DNA from: Lasiosphaeria ovina
Taxonomy: Eukaryota; Ascomycota; Sordariomycetes; Sordariales; Lasiosphaeriaceae
Assembly (NCBI GenBank): GCA_033439765.1
Contig: JAULSN010000004.1
Location: forward strand, 2,676,001-2,740,000
Reading direction: 5' to 3'
Length of the DNA stretch: 64,000 nucleotides
A program made the position numbers and the translations under genes. The notes under the pieces are model-generated. The model was not told the DNA's origin. It made no database searches and saw only the letters and a program-made list of their open reading frames with translations. Below, one piece after another: positions 55,887 to 64,000 of the stretch (the first letter of the stretch is position 1; each line of letters opens with the position of its first letter).

Positions 55887-56161
55887 TTACGGCTCCCTAT
55901 AGGTTTTCCGCTGATGGGGTAAAAAAAAACTACTAGAATCCCTATTTTGTAATCCTAGAGGCCTATCTCTTCTCCACAATACCTAAGGCTTTTCCTGGCC
56001 GGTTTATTTGCGGTGCTACAGCATTTATTCTGCGCAAGTACCACGCCAACAAACATTCAGGGATATGTTTGTCAGGGGGGAGACGAAAACACCGTTGAAT
56101 TTGCGGCACACTGTTAAGATGACCGTTTCGCCAGCTTCACCGTTGCGGTGGCGGCGCAGTC

Positions 56162-56168
56162 TATTTAA
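56162..56168 (+). promoter_or_regulatory. TATA-like box before the 56271 frame
   Basis: TATTTAA lies about 100 bases before the ATG at 56271, followed by a C/A-rich leader and a caaaATGtc start context. Confidence 0.25.
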
Positions 56169-56270
56169 GGGGAGCTGGGCCTCCCTGTCTGTTGGCAGCT
56201 CTCGCTATCGCAAACATTTCGCAACGCGTGCATTTCGCAAAAAGCATCCCTACCGAGTCGTCGCGCCAAA

Positions 56271-57038
56271 ATGTCCCGCCCCGTCATTATTCTTAGTAAA
56301 CCTATCAAGTTACACGACCCCCAAAAGTTTGCTATACGCCCTTCCCGACGCAAAAAACGATGGGCGGCATCCGTCGTAGAGTGTTGTAGTAGGTGGTGGT
56401 GGCCCTTGGTGGTGCCGCGTCACGCAGGGCCGTATCTAGTAGTCCAAGCGGCGGTTGTTGTTGTTGTTTCTTACGCAGTGATTACACCGCTCTCTAATAG
56501 CAACGTTATAGACATTAACAAGCGGGGCTGGGTAGTAGCAGAGTACGACGTTCCCGCTAGTCGGGTCCAATATTCTACCACACCGGATAAGAATTGGGGT
56601 GTATATCACGTAGCCACACTCGCGGTAGAAGAGGTAGCGTCCGCATAGACAACCATTTCGGTACTACCTCCAGAGGTATCCGAAGTGGCCCCTTTGGAAG
56701 GGAATGACTTGGACCATTATGGCGACGGGGGAGAGCGGGGTTGCCGATACTTATATTTGCGTAAGCCCTCAGTCTGATAATCTGAGCTCAGAGCTTAGGA
56801 ATCCGCCACGTACATCTACACAGCGGGAAACTACGAAGTGTCTACTTACGGGCTATTCTGGCCTCTCACATCGTGGTTTATTCATGAAAAACCACCATTG
56901 AGGCTGTTCAAGGTTCAGATTCACCTCAGTTCTTGGATACCACAGTATTATAGTATAGCCGTTGTGGGGGTTGCGGCCATACAGCTGCTGTTACCTAGAG
57001 TGCCAGGCAACAGGCGTCTGTTTCGTCTACTGGCGTAA
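56271..57038 (+). pseudogene. Orphan or decayed plus-strand coding frame
   Basis: From ATG 56271 one reading frame runs 125 codons to TAG (56646-56648). It resumes without a frame change for about 42 codons (ending Tyr-Leu-Tyr-Leu-Arg-Lys-Pro-Ser-Val), meets TGA-TAA and a nearby TAG, then continues about 78 codons to TAA at 57036-57038. The first part has a hydrophobic Val-rich segment (about residues 60-70). The last part has aromatic and hydrophobic stretches such as YGLFWPLTSWFIHEK that could be membrane-associated. I recognise no family. The first stop would be removed by a 48-nt in-frame intron (GTATAT...CATAG), but the GTAAGC...CTTAG pair around the second stops would shift the frame. 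It may be a pseudogene, a mis-spliced orphan, or chance. Confidence 0.25.
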
Positions 57039-57398
57039 AATCACCCCATTACAATAGCCATATCAGAGTAGAACGATTCACGTGGAGGTTCTGCGATGCT
57101 TCATTATATACTGGCCCGTATCCTGCACTGTAGAAGTTTTGGAGGTACATCCTTCATTATACACGCAAGGCAGCTAGGAGTTGATATTTGTGACTTCATT
57201 TCGACACCACGGTGAGGTAGGCAGAACGAGACTACCGGGTGTAAACCAATTAGTATGTGCTGGAGAATCGCAGATACTCTGATCTGGACCCCTTACTATA
57301 GGGGCCCGGGCCAGTCCATCTTCCTAAAAAAAAATAAAAAAAAAGCCTTCGTCCTCCCAGCTTGGTACCGATAAGATAAAAACAATGCCGCTCAGACT

Positions 57399-58022
57399 TT
57401 ACTCCTTCTGCTCCACCTCCGCCTTGCTCTCGAGCTCGTCCAGGACATACTTCTCAAGCGACGCCGGTGTGGTGGTCGACGCCCAACGGCCCTTGACTTT
57501 GCCGTCTCTGCCAATGAGGAACTTCTCGAAATTCCACTTGATGCGCTTGAGACCCATGACACCTGGCTTCTGGGTCTTGAGCCACGTGTAGACGGGGGCC
57601 GCGGTCTCGCCGTTCACGTCGATCTTCTGAAAGAGCGGGAAAGTCACGCCAAAGTTGAGTTCGCAGAAGGTCGAGATCTCTTCATCGGAGCCTGGCTCCT
57701 GCGAGCCAAACTGGTTGCAGGGGAAGCCCAGTACGACAAAGTCGTCGCCATGTGTCTCCTTGAACTTCTTGTAGAGTTCCTCCAGCCCCTTGTACTGTGG
57801 TGTGAAGCCGCACTTGGAGGCTGTGTTGACCACCAGCACAACTTTGCCCTTGTAGTCGGAAAGCGGAACCTCAGTGCCCCTCTCTGCGAGTTGGAAATGG
57901 TCAGCCAGCCATTTGCGCGAGGTGGATAGATAGGTAAAGGTAAAAAGAGGCGACTTGACGGATTGTCATGGCCACGTACTGTTCAGGGGCTTGAAGTCGT
58001 AGAATGACGTCGCCGAAGACAT
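57399..58022 (-). CDS. HYR1: Glutathione peroxidase-like thiol peroxidase (Gpx3/Hyr1 type)
   Basis: This reduces hydrogen and lipid hydroperoxides using thioredoxin; the yeast orthologue is also the H2O2 sensor that activates Yap1. Two exons (58022-57980 and 57883-57399) join in frame to 175 residues. The peroxidatic Cys39 lies in NTASKCGFTPQ. The other catalytic-site residues are Gln72 (CNQFG) and Trp131-Asn132 (KWNFEKFL). The resolving-type Cys88 corresponds to the second redox Cys of Gpx3. There is Cys, not selenocysteine. The frame stays open upstream to an ATG at 58202, which would add a 60-residue leader rich in Arg, Ser and Ala (MIPRRIVRLQAPASA and SRRFRALSGP) with the look of a mitochondrial presequence. 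The 58022 start gives the usual cytosolic form; both may be used. Confidence 0.92.
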
Positions 58023-59785
58023 TGCTGCGAAATTACGGTGGAGTAGAGCTAGGTGTGGATTCCCAGTGGCTGCTACCTTAATGCTAGGTCCCGATAAAGC
58101 TCTGAATCGTCTGCTAAACAGCAAGGGTGAGGTGTAGGTGTTGAGTGTGTGGGATGCTGCGGATGCCGGTGCTTGTAGGCGAACTATCCTGCGTGGTATC
58201 ATGGACGAGGGAAACGAGGTTATTATTAGGAGAAAGAAAACCGGCACGAGGCGGGAAGTCGGGACATTTGAGACGCCGGCGCCCTGACGAAAATGGGACG
58301 AGGAAGAGAAAAAGGCGCCAGGCGGGGCCGATCGTTGGCTTCGCATTCGGAACCTGGATCGCGTTTCACGAAATCAACCCACCATCTCTTCCCCGAGCTA
58401 TGCCAAACCATGGATCTGCCTGCAGCGTGCCCAAGTCATATACCCAATTGGTCAGCAGAGAGCTCGACACATTGAGCTCAAACGTTGCAAGTGTCGGTGG
58501 CCCCGGTGCGAACGAGTCGAGACTCGATCAGTATACCTCGGCAAAAGCCTCTGACGTGGTGGCAGCGCCTCCCGCAAGCCCACCCCTCGGCCTCCAGGCC
58601 CAAATGTTGCCCCGAATTCCCGAGCCACTCATGCTGCTGTGCTGGGCTGGGCCCCGCGAGGGCACAAAAGACTTTCGACTGCCCGGTGTGATCCACGTGA
58701 TTTACCCCTTCACCGACGAACCCCCGACGTAGTGTACGTACACGTTCTAACCCCGCTGGCGCCCGGGAGACGTGGTCGGTTAGCCCGACAAAAGCATCTG
58801 GATTTCTCCATTGTTCCTGGGATGACGTCGGCTAGTGAGGCCGTTCTGGGCCTATGGCGGCATCCCTGCAGGTGCGGGGCGAAGATGGAGGGGCATCTTA
58901 GGTAGCGTTGGGAGGCAGGCAGGATTTTGGTGGCAGGTTCAAAGAGAGAAAGAGAGAGACAGAAGTGGTATTGCTTCGCGATGGCACAGGAGGGGCATCA
59001 GACGTTCAAATATACCGACAAAAGGTCTGGGCAACGGTAAACAACCAGGGGGGAAATGTCAGCTTTGCAACCGCTTTTGACAACGGCTTCAGCGATCCTT
59101 GCTGACTGCATACACACCAATTCGTCAATTCCCATTTGGTATGTATGTATGTATGTATGTATGTATGTATGTATGTATGTACATATACCGTGGAAACGAA
59201 CAATGCGCGACGAAAAAGGCGATAAGAAGTGTACCCCCAGCAAACTTGATTAAGTATCAAGAAGCTGTCTGCAGTCTGCACCTGCACGATAATTGAGTGC
59301 ATACGGGCGCACGGAGAACTCCGCACATTCGGCAGTCCTCAGGGAGCTTGGGCCAGCCTCGACGGGAGCGGACCTCCACTAGGTAGTATCCGTAGTACAT
59401 ACAGCATCCGTACACTTCACTGCCGAATTAGCAAGCGCGGCGAGTTCGGACCAAACAGAGGTGCGGCGCAAGACACATGCGCGCATGCATCCAACGGCAT
59501 CCGGCGGCGGTGCATCGGCCCCAGAACAGCTCCAGGTTGTGATCGGCTTACTCCGTACTTCGCCCCGATTTCCAGCTTCTTTCAAGCTCACCACCGAGAC
59601 AACAAAGGCGGCGCTCGAGGACAGACAACCTAGGCGTCGGCGCTATTTGCCTTTTGCCTTTACAAACCGAACTCGCGACTTGGCAGATCAATCTTGAAGC
59701 AAAACGCAGCTGCTACTCGGTACAACACGTACATAGTCGGATTATCACGTCTATAGCGTGCGTCGCATCGCAATCGGGCGCCGAC
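58023..59785. other. Divergent promoter region between peroxidase and TDA3-like gene
   Basis: Apart from the possible N-terminal extension of the peroxidase (58023-58202), no gene is supported. It contains an ATGT microsatellite. Confidence 0.5.
59141..59180 (+). repeat. ATGT tetranucleotide repeat, ten units
   Basis: A perfect 40-base run of ATGT. Confidence 0.95.
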
Positions 59786-61493
59786 ATGGACCCGCCCAAG
59801 AAGAGGATCATCGTCATCATCGGTATGTCCCCGCGCCCGGCCCCAACCTATGCAATGCAATGCCCTGGCAATGAATCCATGATCCATGGCAAGGGCAGCA
59901 GCAGCAGCATCTGTCGAGGGCAGTCCATCTAACAAGTGTTTCTTTATTGCTCTGCGCTGGCAGGTGGCGGCGTTATCGGTTGCACCACAGCATACTTCCT
60001 GACGCGCCATCCCAAGTTCGACCCGGACCTGTACACCCTCATTCTCCTCGAAGCCGCCTCCATTGCCGCCGGCGCATCGGGAAAGGCCGGCGGTCTGCTG
60101 GGCCTGTGGGCCTATCCCGAATGCCTCGTACCCCTGTCCTACCGTCTGCACCGCGAGCTTGCGGACAAGCATGGCGGCGCCGAGCGCTGGGGCTACCGCC
60201 GCCTCGGATGCGCTAGCGTGCGCGCCGTGGTCAAGAGCAACGACCTCAAGTCTAGATCCGAACAGAAACCGCCCCAAACATCGCCCGTACCCGTGCCCGT
60301 GCCCGTGCCCGTGCCCGTGCCTGTGCCCATGCCCGCGCCCGCGCCCGCGGCGGCGGAACAGCTACCGACTGCCGAGAACGGCCCCACACATGCCGACCCG
60401 CCAATAATACAAGGCGCCACCCCGGAGAAGGACGAATCAAAGACGTGGGAGAAGCTCCCGAAGCAGGACGAAAAAGCCGCCGCCCTGCTGAACGAATCCT
60501 CCCTGCCCTCGGACCTTGACTGGGTAGATGGGAGGCTGATAAACCACTACGAGGAGATGGGCCTGCCGGGCTTCACCGAGACGGCCCAGGTACACCCCTT
60601 CGACTTCACCAACTCCATGGCCGACCTGGCCAGGGAGAAGGGCGTCGACATCCGGCTGCGCGCAAAGGTGACTAAGATCAACCACAGCAAGGCGGGCGTG
60701 CGGAGCATCGAGTACGAGGACCGCGACAAGGCGGGCGAGATCCGCTTCATCGACGACGTGACCGACGTGGTCATCGCCGCCGGCCCGTGGACCGGCAAGT
60801 TGCTGCCGCGCTCAAAGGTCGAGGGCCTAAAGTCGCACAGCGTCGTCTTCGACGCCGACGTGAGCCCCTACGCCGTCTTCACCGAGATCCAGCTGCCCAC
60901 CGACTACGTGCCCGAGCACCGCGCCGCCAGGGGCCAGAAGCGCAAGCATCGTGGAAACGTGGACCCCGAGATCTACGCCCGCCCCGGGAACGAGGTCTAC
61001 GCCTGTGGTAAGTTTTAGCGGTCGCGACTTGTGCCATCCGTCTGCCTGCCTGCCCCCCTGTCTGTCCGTCTTGATACACCCAACCCAGTTTGGTTCCGCA
61101 TTGTTCTTTCTTTCTTCTTTCCTTTGTTTACGCCTTGCAGGGGAACACGACTGGTCGACGCCGCTCCCTGAGACGGCCGACCTCGTCCAGCCCGACGAGG
61201 TGCAGTGCGACGACCTGATCGCCTACATCGGCACCGTCAGCCCCGTCCTCGGCGCCGCGCCGATCAAGGCCAAGCAGGCCTGCTACCTGCCGCGCCACGT
61301 CCGCTTCGGCGAAGACCGCGGCCCGCTCATCGGCCAGACCACGGTCCCCGGCCTGTGGGTCGCCTCGGGCCACACGTGCTGGGGCATCCAGAACGGCCCC
61401 GCCACCGGCTGCCTCATGTCCGAGCTGCTCCTCGACGGCGCCACCCACAGCGCCGACATCGACAAGCTGCATCCCAAGAAGTTCAAGGTGTAG
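59786..61493 (+). CDS. TDA3: FAD-dependent oxidoreductase, TDA3-like (DAO fold)
   Basis: This is a putative flavoprotein of the D-amino-acid-oxidase fold. Yeast Tda3 is linked to endosome-Golgi traffic, and its substrate is unknown. Three exons (59786-59822, 59964-61007, 61141-61493) give 477 residues. The FAD-binding Rossmann motif GGGVIG lies at about 13-18 (RIIVIIGGGVIGCTTAYFL), assembled across the first intron. A second FAD block, EAASIAAGASGKAGGLLGLW, follows near 41-60. The C-terminal dinucleotide-fold block GHTCWGIQNGPATGCLMSELLLDG is the strongest TDA3 mark. Between them is a Pro-Val/Pro-Ala repeat (about 60285-60346) encoded by GTGCCC units, an unusual low-complexity insertion after RRLGCASVRAVVKSN. 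Start 59786 lies immediately before the Rossmann strand. Confidence 0.85.
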
Positions 61494-62946
61494 CTATCCT
61501 GGCTTTGGCGCCCACCGGCGATGAATGGCAAGGGGGGGGGGGGGGGGGGGATCTTGCCGCAGCTCCCGGTAACGTCTCCTACTAAGTCTCTTTCTTTTTC
61601 GTTCTCCCTTGCGAACTCATATCACACACACATGGCGGTCCGTCTCCCTTCAGTAATCCTCTCTAGCGGTAACTACTGACCTAGACACCATAGGCAAGGA
61701 AGCCGCCCCCCAAGCTAGCTTGACTTCAGTTCGTTTGATAAGCCAGGCTGGCTGCAAGGACTGTTGGATTCCGGCTACAGCCACCGTCATCACGTTTTGG
61801 TTTCAGTGTTCATTGTCGTTAGTAGAAAACTCGTTTCCTGAAAAAAAGCGTTTCTAGGTGTTTCTGGGATTAGGGGTTTCTTCTTTTCATCTTTGGCACG
61901 GCACGTATACGATGAACGACTTCCAGGATGAATAAGAGGCGTGAAAAAAGGAAAATGCGGTAAAAGACAAGCATAATTATTATGCCTTTCTTTTTGTAAC
62001 ATGTTGGTGTTTTCTCCATCTATATATTTTTTTCTTGCATTAGATGGCCAGGGTTGGTAAAGAATGGAAGGAGACGAGACGGTTATGATATGATTTTTCT
62101 TCTAAATATGTTGGGATGGCTGAAATGAAGGTTGGACTCGACGGGCGGATTAGTACTAGTTTCTTTTGGCATCTCTAACTCGCTGAGGAGGGTATATATA
62201 CGATATATATGAACGATATACGAACGCATAGGACTAAACCGGCGACACTGAATGGATTCGCGTTGCATGTATATATTATTTATTCGTCTAGGTGCGAAGA
62301 CGAGGCTTTTTTGTTTTGTTTTAGAGAGCATGAGGTTGTTAAGGGTTTTCCTTTTCAACATAGATGATCAAAACACTGAACAGCCATACTACAGATCATA
62401 TATCCCTGGCATGGCTTTGGATTTGACATGTTTTTTCCCCTGTCTATCCATGACCGAACTTGCTTTTCCTCCACCCATTCCACCCACCCACTCTCAATCC
62501 AATCGCGAATACCGCCCTTCTTCCCCTTTGGCCTCGTCTATGATGGATGGATAACGGATAGCTAACTGATGAAAACAAAACAAATGCTCGCTCGGTACTT
62601 CTCCCGCTCCCGCAATTACCACCGCACAACAAACAGAACACAGCACAGCATGTATTGGCTGCCGAATCGTTTATGGCTTTTCTTTTTTGCCTGACAGCAA
62701 AAAAAGCCAGATTTTCCCTTCCCCCACGCCCGCCTACGCGGTATTACATGACGTATGATTAGTTGAAGTTCTTCGACGGCCGTGTGCGCCTCCCAAAGCT
62801 TACCCGGCCTCTTCGTGTCAATCTTGGCTTGGCCGAATAAACGTGGGAGCACGTTCGTCCAGTACTTCTCTCTTGTTGTTATCGAGAGAGCCCTTCCCGC
62901 TGGGTTTCTAGCCTGACGGGGGCCCGAGTCTAAGTCTAAGCCAGAA
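61494..62946. other. Intergenic, convergent 3' ends
   Basis: No gene is seen. A poly-G tract lies near the left end; the middle (61850-62400) is AT-rich. Confidence 0.5.
61532..61550. repeat. Poly-G tract, 19 bases
   Basis: An uninterrupted G run about 40 bases after the TDA3-like stop codon, probably in its 3' untranslated region. Confidence 0.95.
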
Positions 62947-63948
62947 CTAGAGATACTTCTCCAGCTCCATGACCTCGCGGATGCCGTCCTCGATGGCGGC
63001 GACGCGGGCCTTGTCGAGGGGCTTGAGCGGGCGGCGCGGGTAGCCGCCGTAGCCAAAGTAGCTCTGGATGGCCTGCTTGGTGCCGGCGATGGCGGACTTG
63101 GTCAGGACCCAGTCGCCCTTGGACAGGATCCTCTGCAGGGCGATGGCCTCGTCGCGCTTGCCGGCGGCGTACAGGTCCCACACGCGCACGCACAGCTTGG
63201 GCATGACGTTGGCGCCGCCCGCGATGATGCCGCTGCCGCCGCTGGCGAGCGTCTGCACCGTGAAGTCGCACATGCCGCCGAACGCCATGTAGCCGGACCC
63301 CTCGGCGGAGGGCGTCTTGGCGTCCGTGGCCAGCGCGACGCGCGTCAGCTTGCCCGTGTTGCCGCACGTGAACTTGGTGCCCGCGATGTTGGGGTGGGCC
63401 GCCAGCCGGACCAGCAGGTCCGAGTCCATGTCGATGCCGGCCACGGCCCCCGGGTAGTTGTACAGGATCAGCGGCAGAGGGCTCTCGTCGGCCACGGCCG
63501 TGAAGTAGTCGTAGACGGCCTGCTCGTCCATCAGGGCGCGGAAGTACGACGGCGGCAGCAGCAGCACGTAGTCGCCGCCCGCCTTCTGGGCGTGCCGGCA
63601 CAGCTCGACCGTGCCCCTGACGCTGCCCTCGGTGGCGCCGACGACGATGGGCGTCTCGGTGAAGCCGGCCTCGTCCAGGGCCTCCCTGGTTGCCTGGGTC
63701 ACCGCGAGCTTCTCCTCGCGGGTGCAGTGGATGGCTTCGCCGTTGGACCCCATGGTGACGAGGCCGGCCAGGCCGTCTTTGACTAACCGCACGGCGTGCC
63801 TCCTGATGGTCGGGATGTCGAGGTCCTCGGTCTCTGGGTCGAAGAAGGTCATGGTGGGAGCATAGATACCGCAGGGCAGCGACCGCCTGGCGGTCCTGGT
63901 GCCATTGGTGCTGCTGATGCCGTTGCTGTTGCCGTTGGTGACAGTCAT
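62947..63948 (-). CDS. DapA-family (DHDPS/N-acetylneuraminate lyase superfamily) aldolase
   Basis: This is a class-I aldolase or lyase of the (beta/alpha)8 DapA superfamily. In fungi, members act on 2-keto-3-deoxy sugar acids or 4-hydroxy-2-oxoglutarate, and the substrate here cannot be fixed. The single exon gives 333 residues. After a Gly/Asn/Ser-rich 22-residue N-terminus come the strand CGIYAPTMTFF, a GSNGEA loop at 67-72 in place of the usual GTTGE, Tyr163 (LYNYPG) as the general acid/base, and Lys192 (IAGTKFTCG) as the Schiff-base lysine. The later GGMCDFT and SGIIAGGANVMP segments fit the barrel. The start at 63948 has a good context (caatATGa). The gene runs towards the TDA3-like gene without functional linkage. 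Confidence 0.85.
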   Translation of the reverse strand: MTVTNGNSNGISSTNGTRTARRSLPCGIYAPTMTFFDPETEDLDIPTIRRHAVRLVKDGLAGLVTMGSNGEAIHCTREEKLAVTQATREALDEAGFTETPIVVGATEGSVRGTVELCRHAQKAGGDYVLLLPPSYFRALMDEQAVYDYFTAVADESPLPLILYNYPGAVAGIDMDSDLLVRLAAHPNIAGTKFTCGNTGKLTRVALATDAKTPSAEGSGYMAFGGMCDFTVQTLASGGSGIIAGGANVMPKLCVRVWDLYAAGKRDEAIALQRILSKGDWVLTKSAIAGTKQAIQSYFGYGGYPRRPLKPLDKARVAAIEDGIREVMELEKYL

Positions 63949-64000
63949 ATTGGCGATGGGGAATAGGAGACCTTGGTGTAAGACGACCAGGGACTCGGGG

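Noticed and set aside
1..64000. CRISPR arrays, prokaryotic operons, ribosome binding sites, insertion sequences
   Set aside because: The window is clearly fungal nuclear DNA with spliced genes. No spaced direct repeats, Shine-Dalgarno spacing or insertion-sequence ends were seen.

Overview
This 64-kb window looks like a chromosome arm segment of a filamentous ascomycete, most likely a Sordariomycete and probably Sordariales-like. Evidence seen directly: GC-rich coding exons broken by short (about 50-200 nt) introns with fungal GTRNGY...YAG signals; one-gene-per-transcript layout on both strands; several-kb intergenic spaces rich in mono- to hexanucleotide repeats; no intact transposon. Evidence from family knowledge: the proteolipid, transketolase, Zn(II)2Cys6 regulator, rvt and claudin-like proteins have the form typical of Pezizomycotina. 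The species cannot be fixed from the sequence alone.

Layout. 0-10 kb: an acidic hypothetical protein, a small low-complexity protein, cytosolic transketolase, and a BMT6-type 25S rRNA methyltransferase. 10-17 kb: a SAC-domain phosphoinositide phosphatase with a C-terminal hSac2 domain, SNU13 (spliceosome and snoRNP), and the V-ATPase proteolipid VMA3. 18-26 kb: ERG4 (last step of ergosterol synthesis), a four-helix claudin/SUR7-like membrane protein, and QTRT2 (queuosine salvage). 26-34 kb: AP-3 delta (APL5), divergent from a domesticated reverse-transcriptase gene (rvt). 35-39 kb: a MARVEL-type membrane protein and NOP16. 42-45 kb: a Zn(II)2Cys6 regulator. 45-57 kb: about 12.6 kb without a convincing intact gene, holding many simple repeats and two stretches that look like decayed or orphan coding sequence. 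57-64 kb: a Gpx3/Hyr1-type thiol peroxidase, a TDA3-like FAD oxidoreductase and a DapA-family lyase/aldolase.

These are mostly independent housekeeping genes, not a biosynthetic cluster. Loose themes are ribosome/RNP biogenesis (BMT6, SNU13, NOP16, QTRT2) and endosome/vacuole membrane work (SAC phosphatase, VMA3, AP-3 delta, TDA3). The most unusual gene is rvt at 31,092-33,677: a single-exon, catalytically intact, cellular reverse-transcriptase relative with no transposon context, preceded by a TATA box and a Gcn4/CPC1/AP-1-type site. Other points of interest are a start codon apparently split by an intron (AP-3 delta), a GC-AG intron (transketolase), a 13-nt micro-exon (VMA3), a possible dual-start mitochondrial/cytosolic peroxidase, and a telomere-repeat-like box upstream of the rRNA methyltransferase. 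Exon borders were set by hand from splice signals, reading frame and family conservation; no alignment or transcript data were available.
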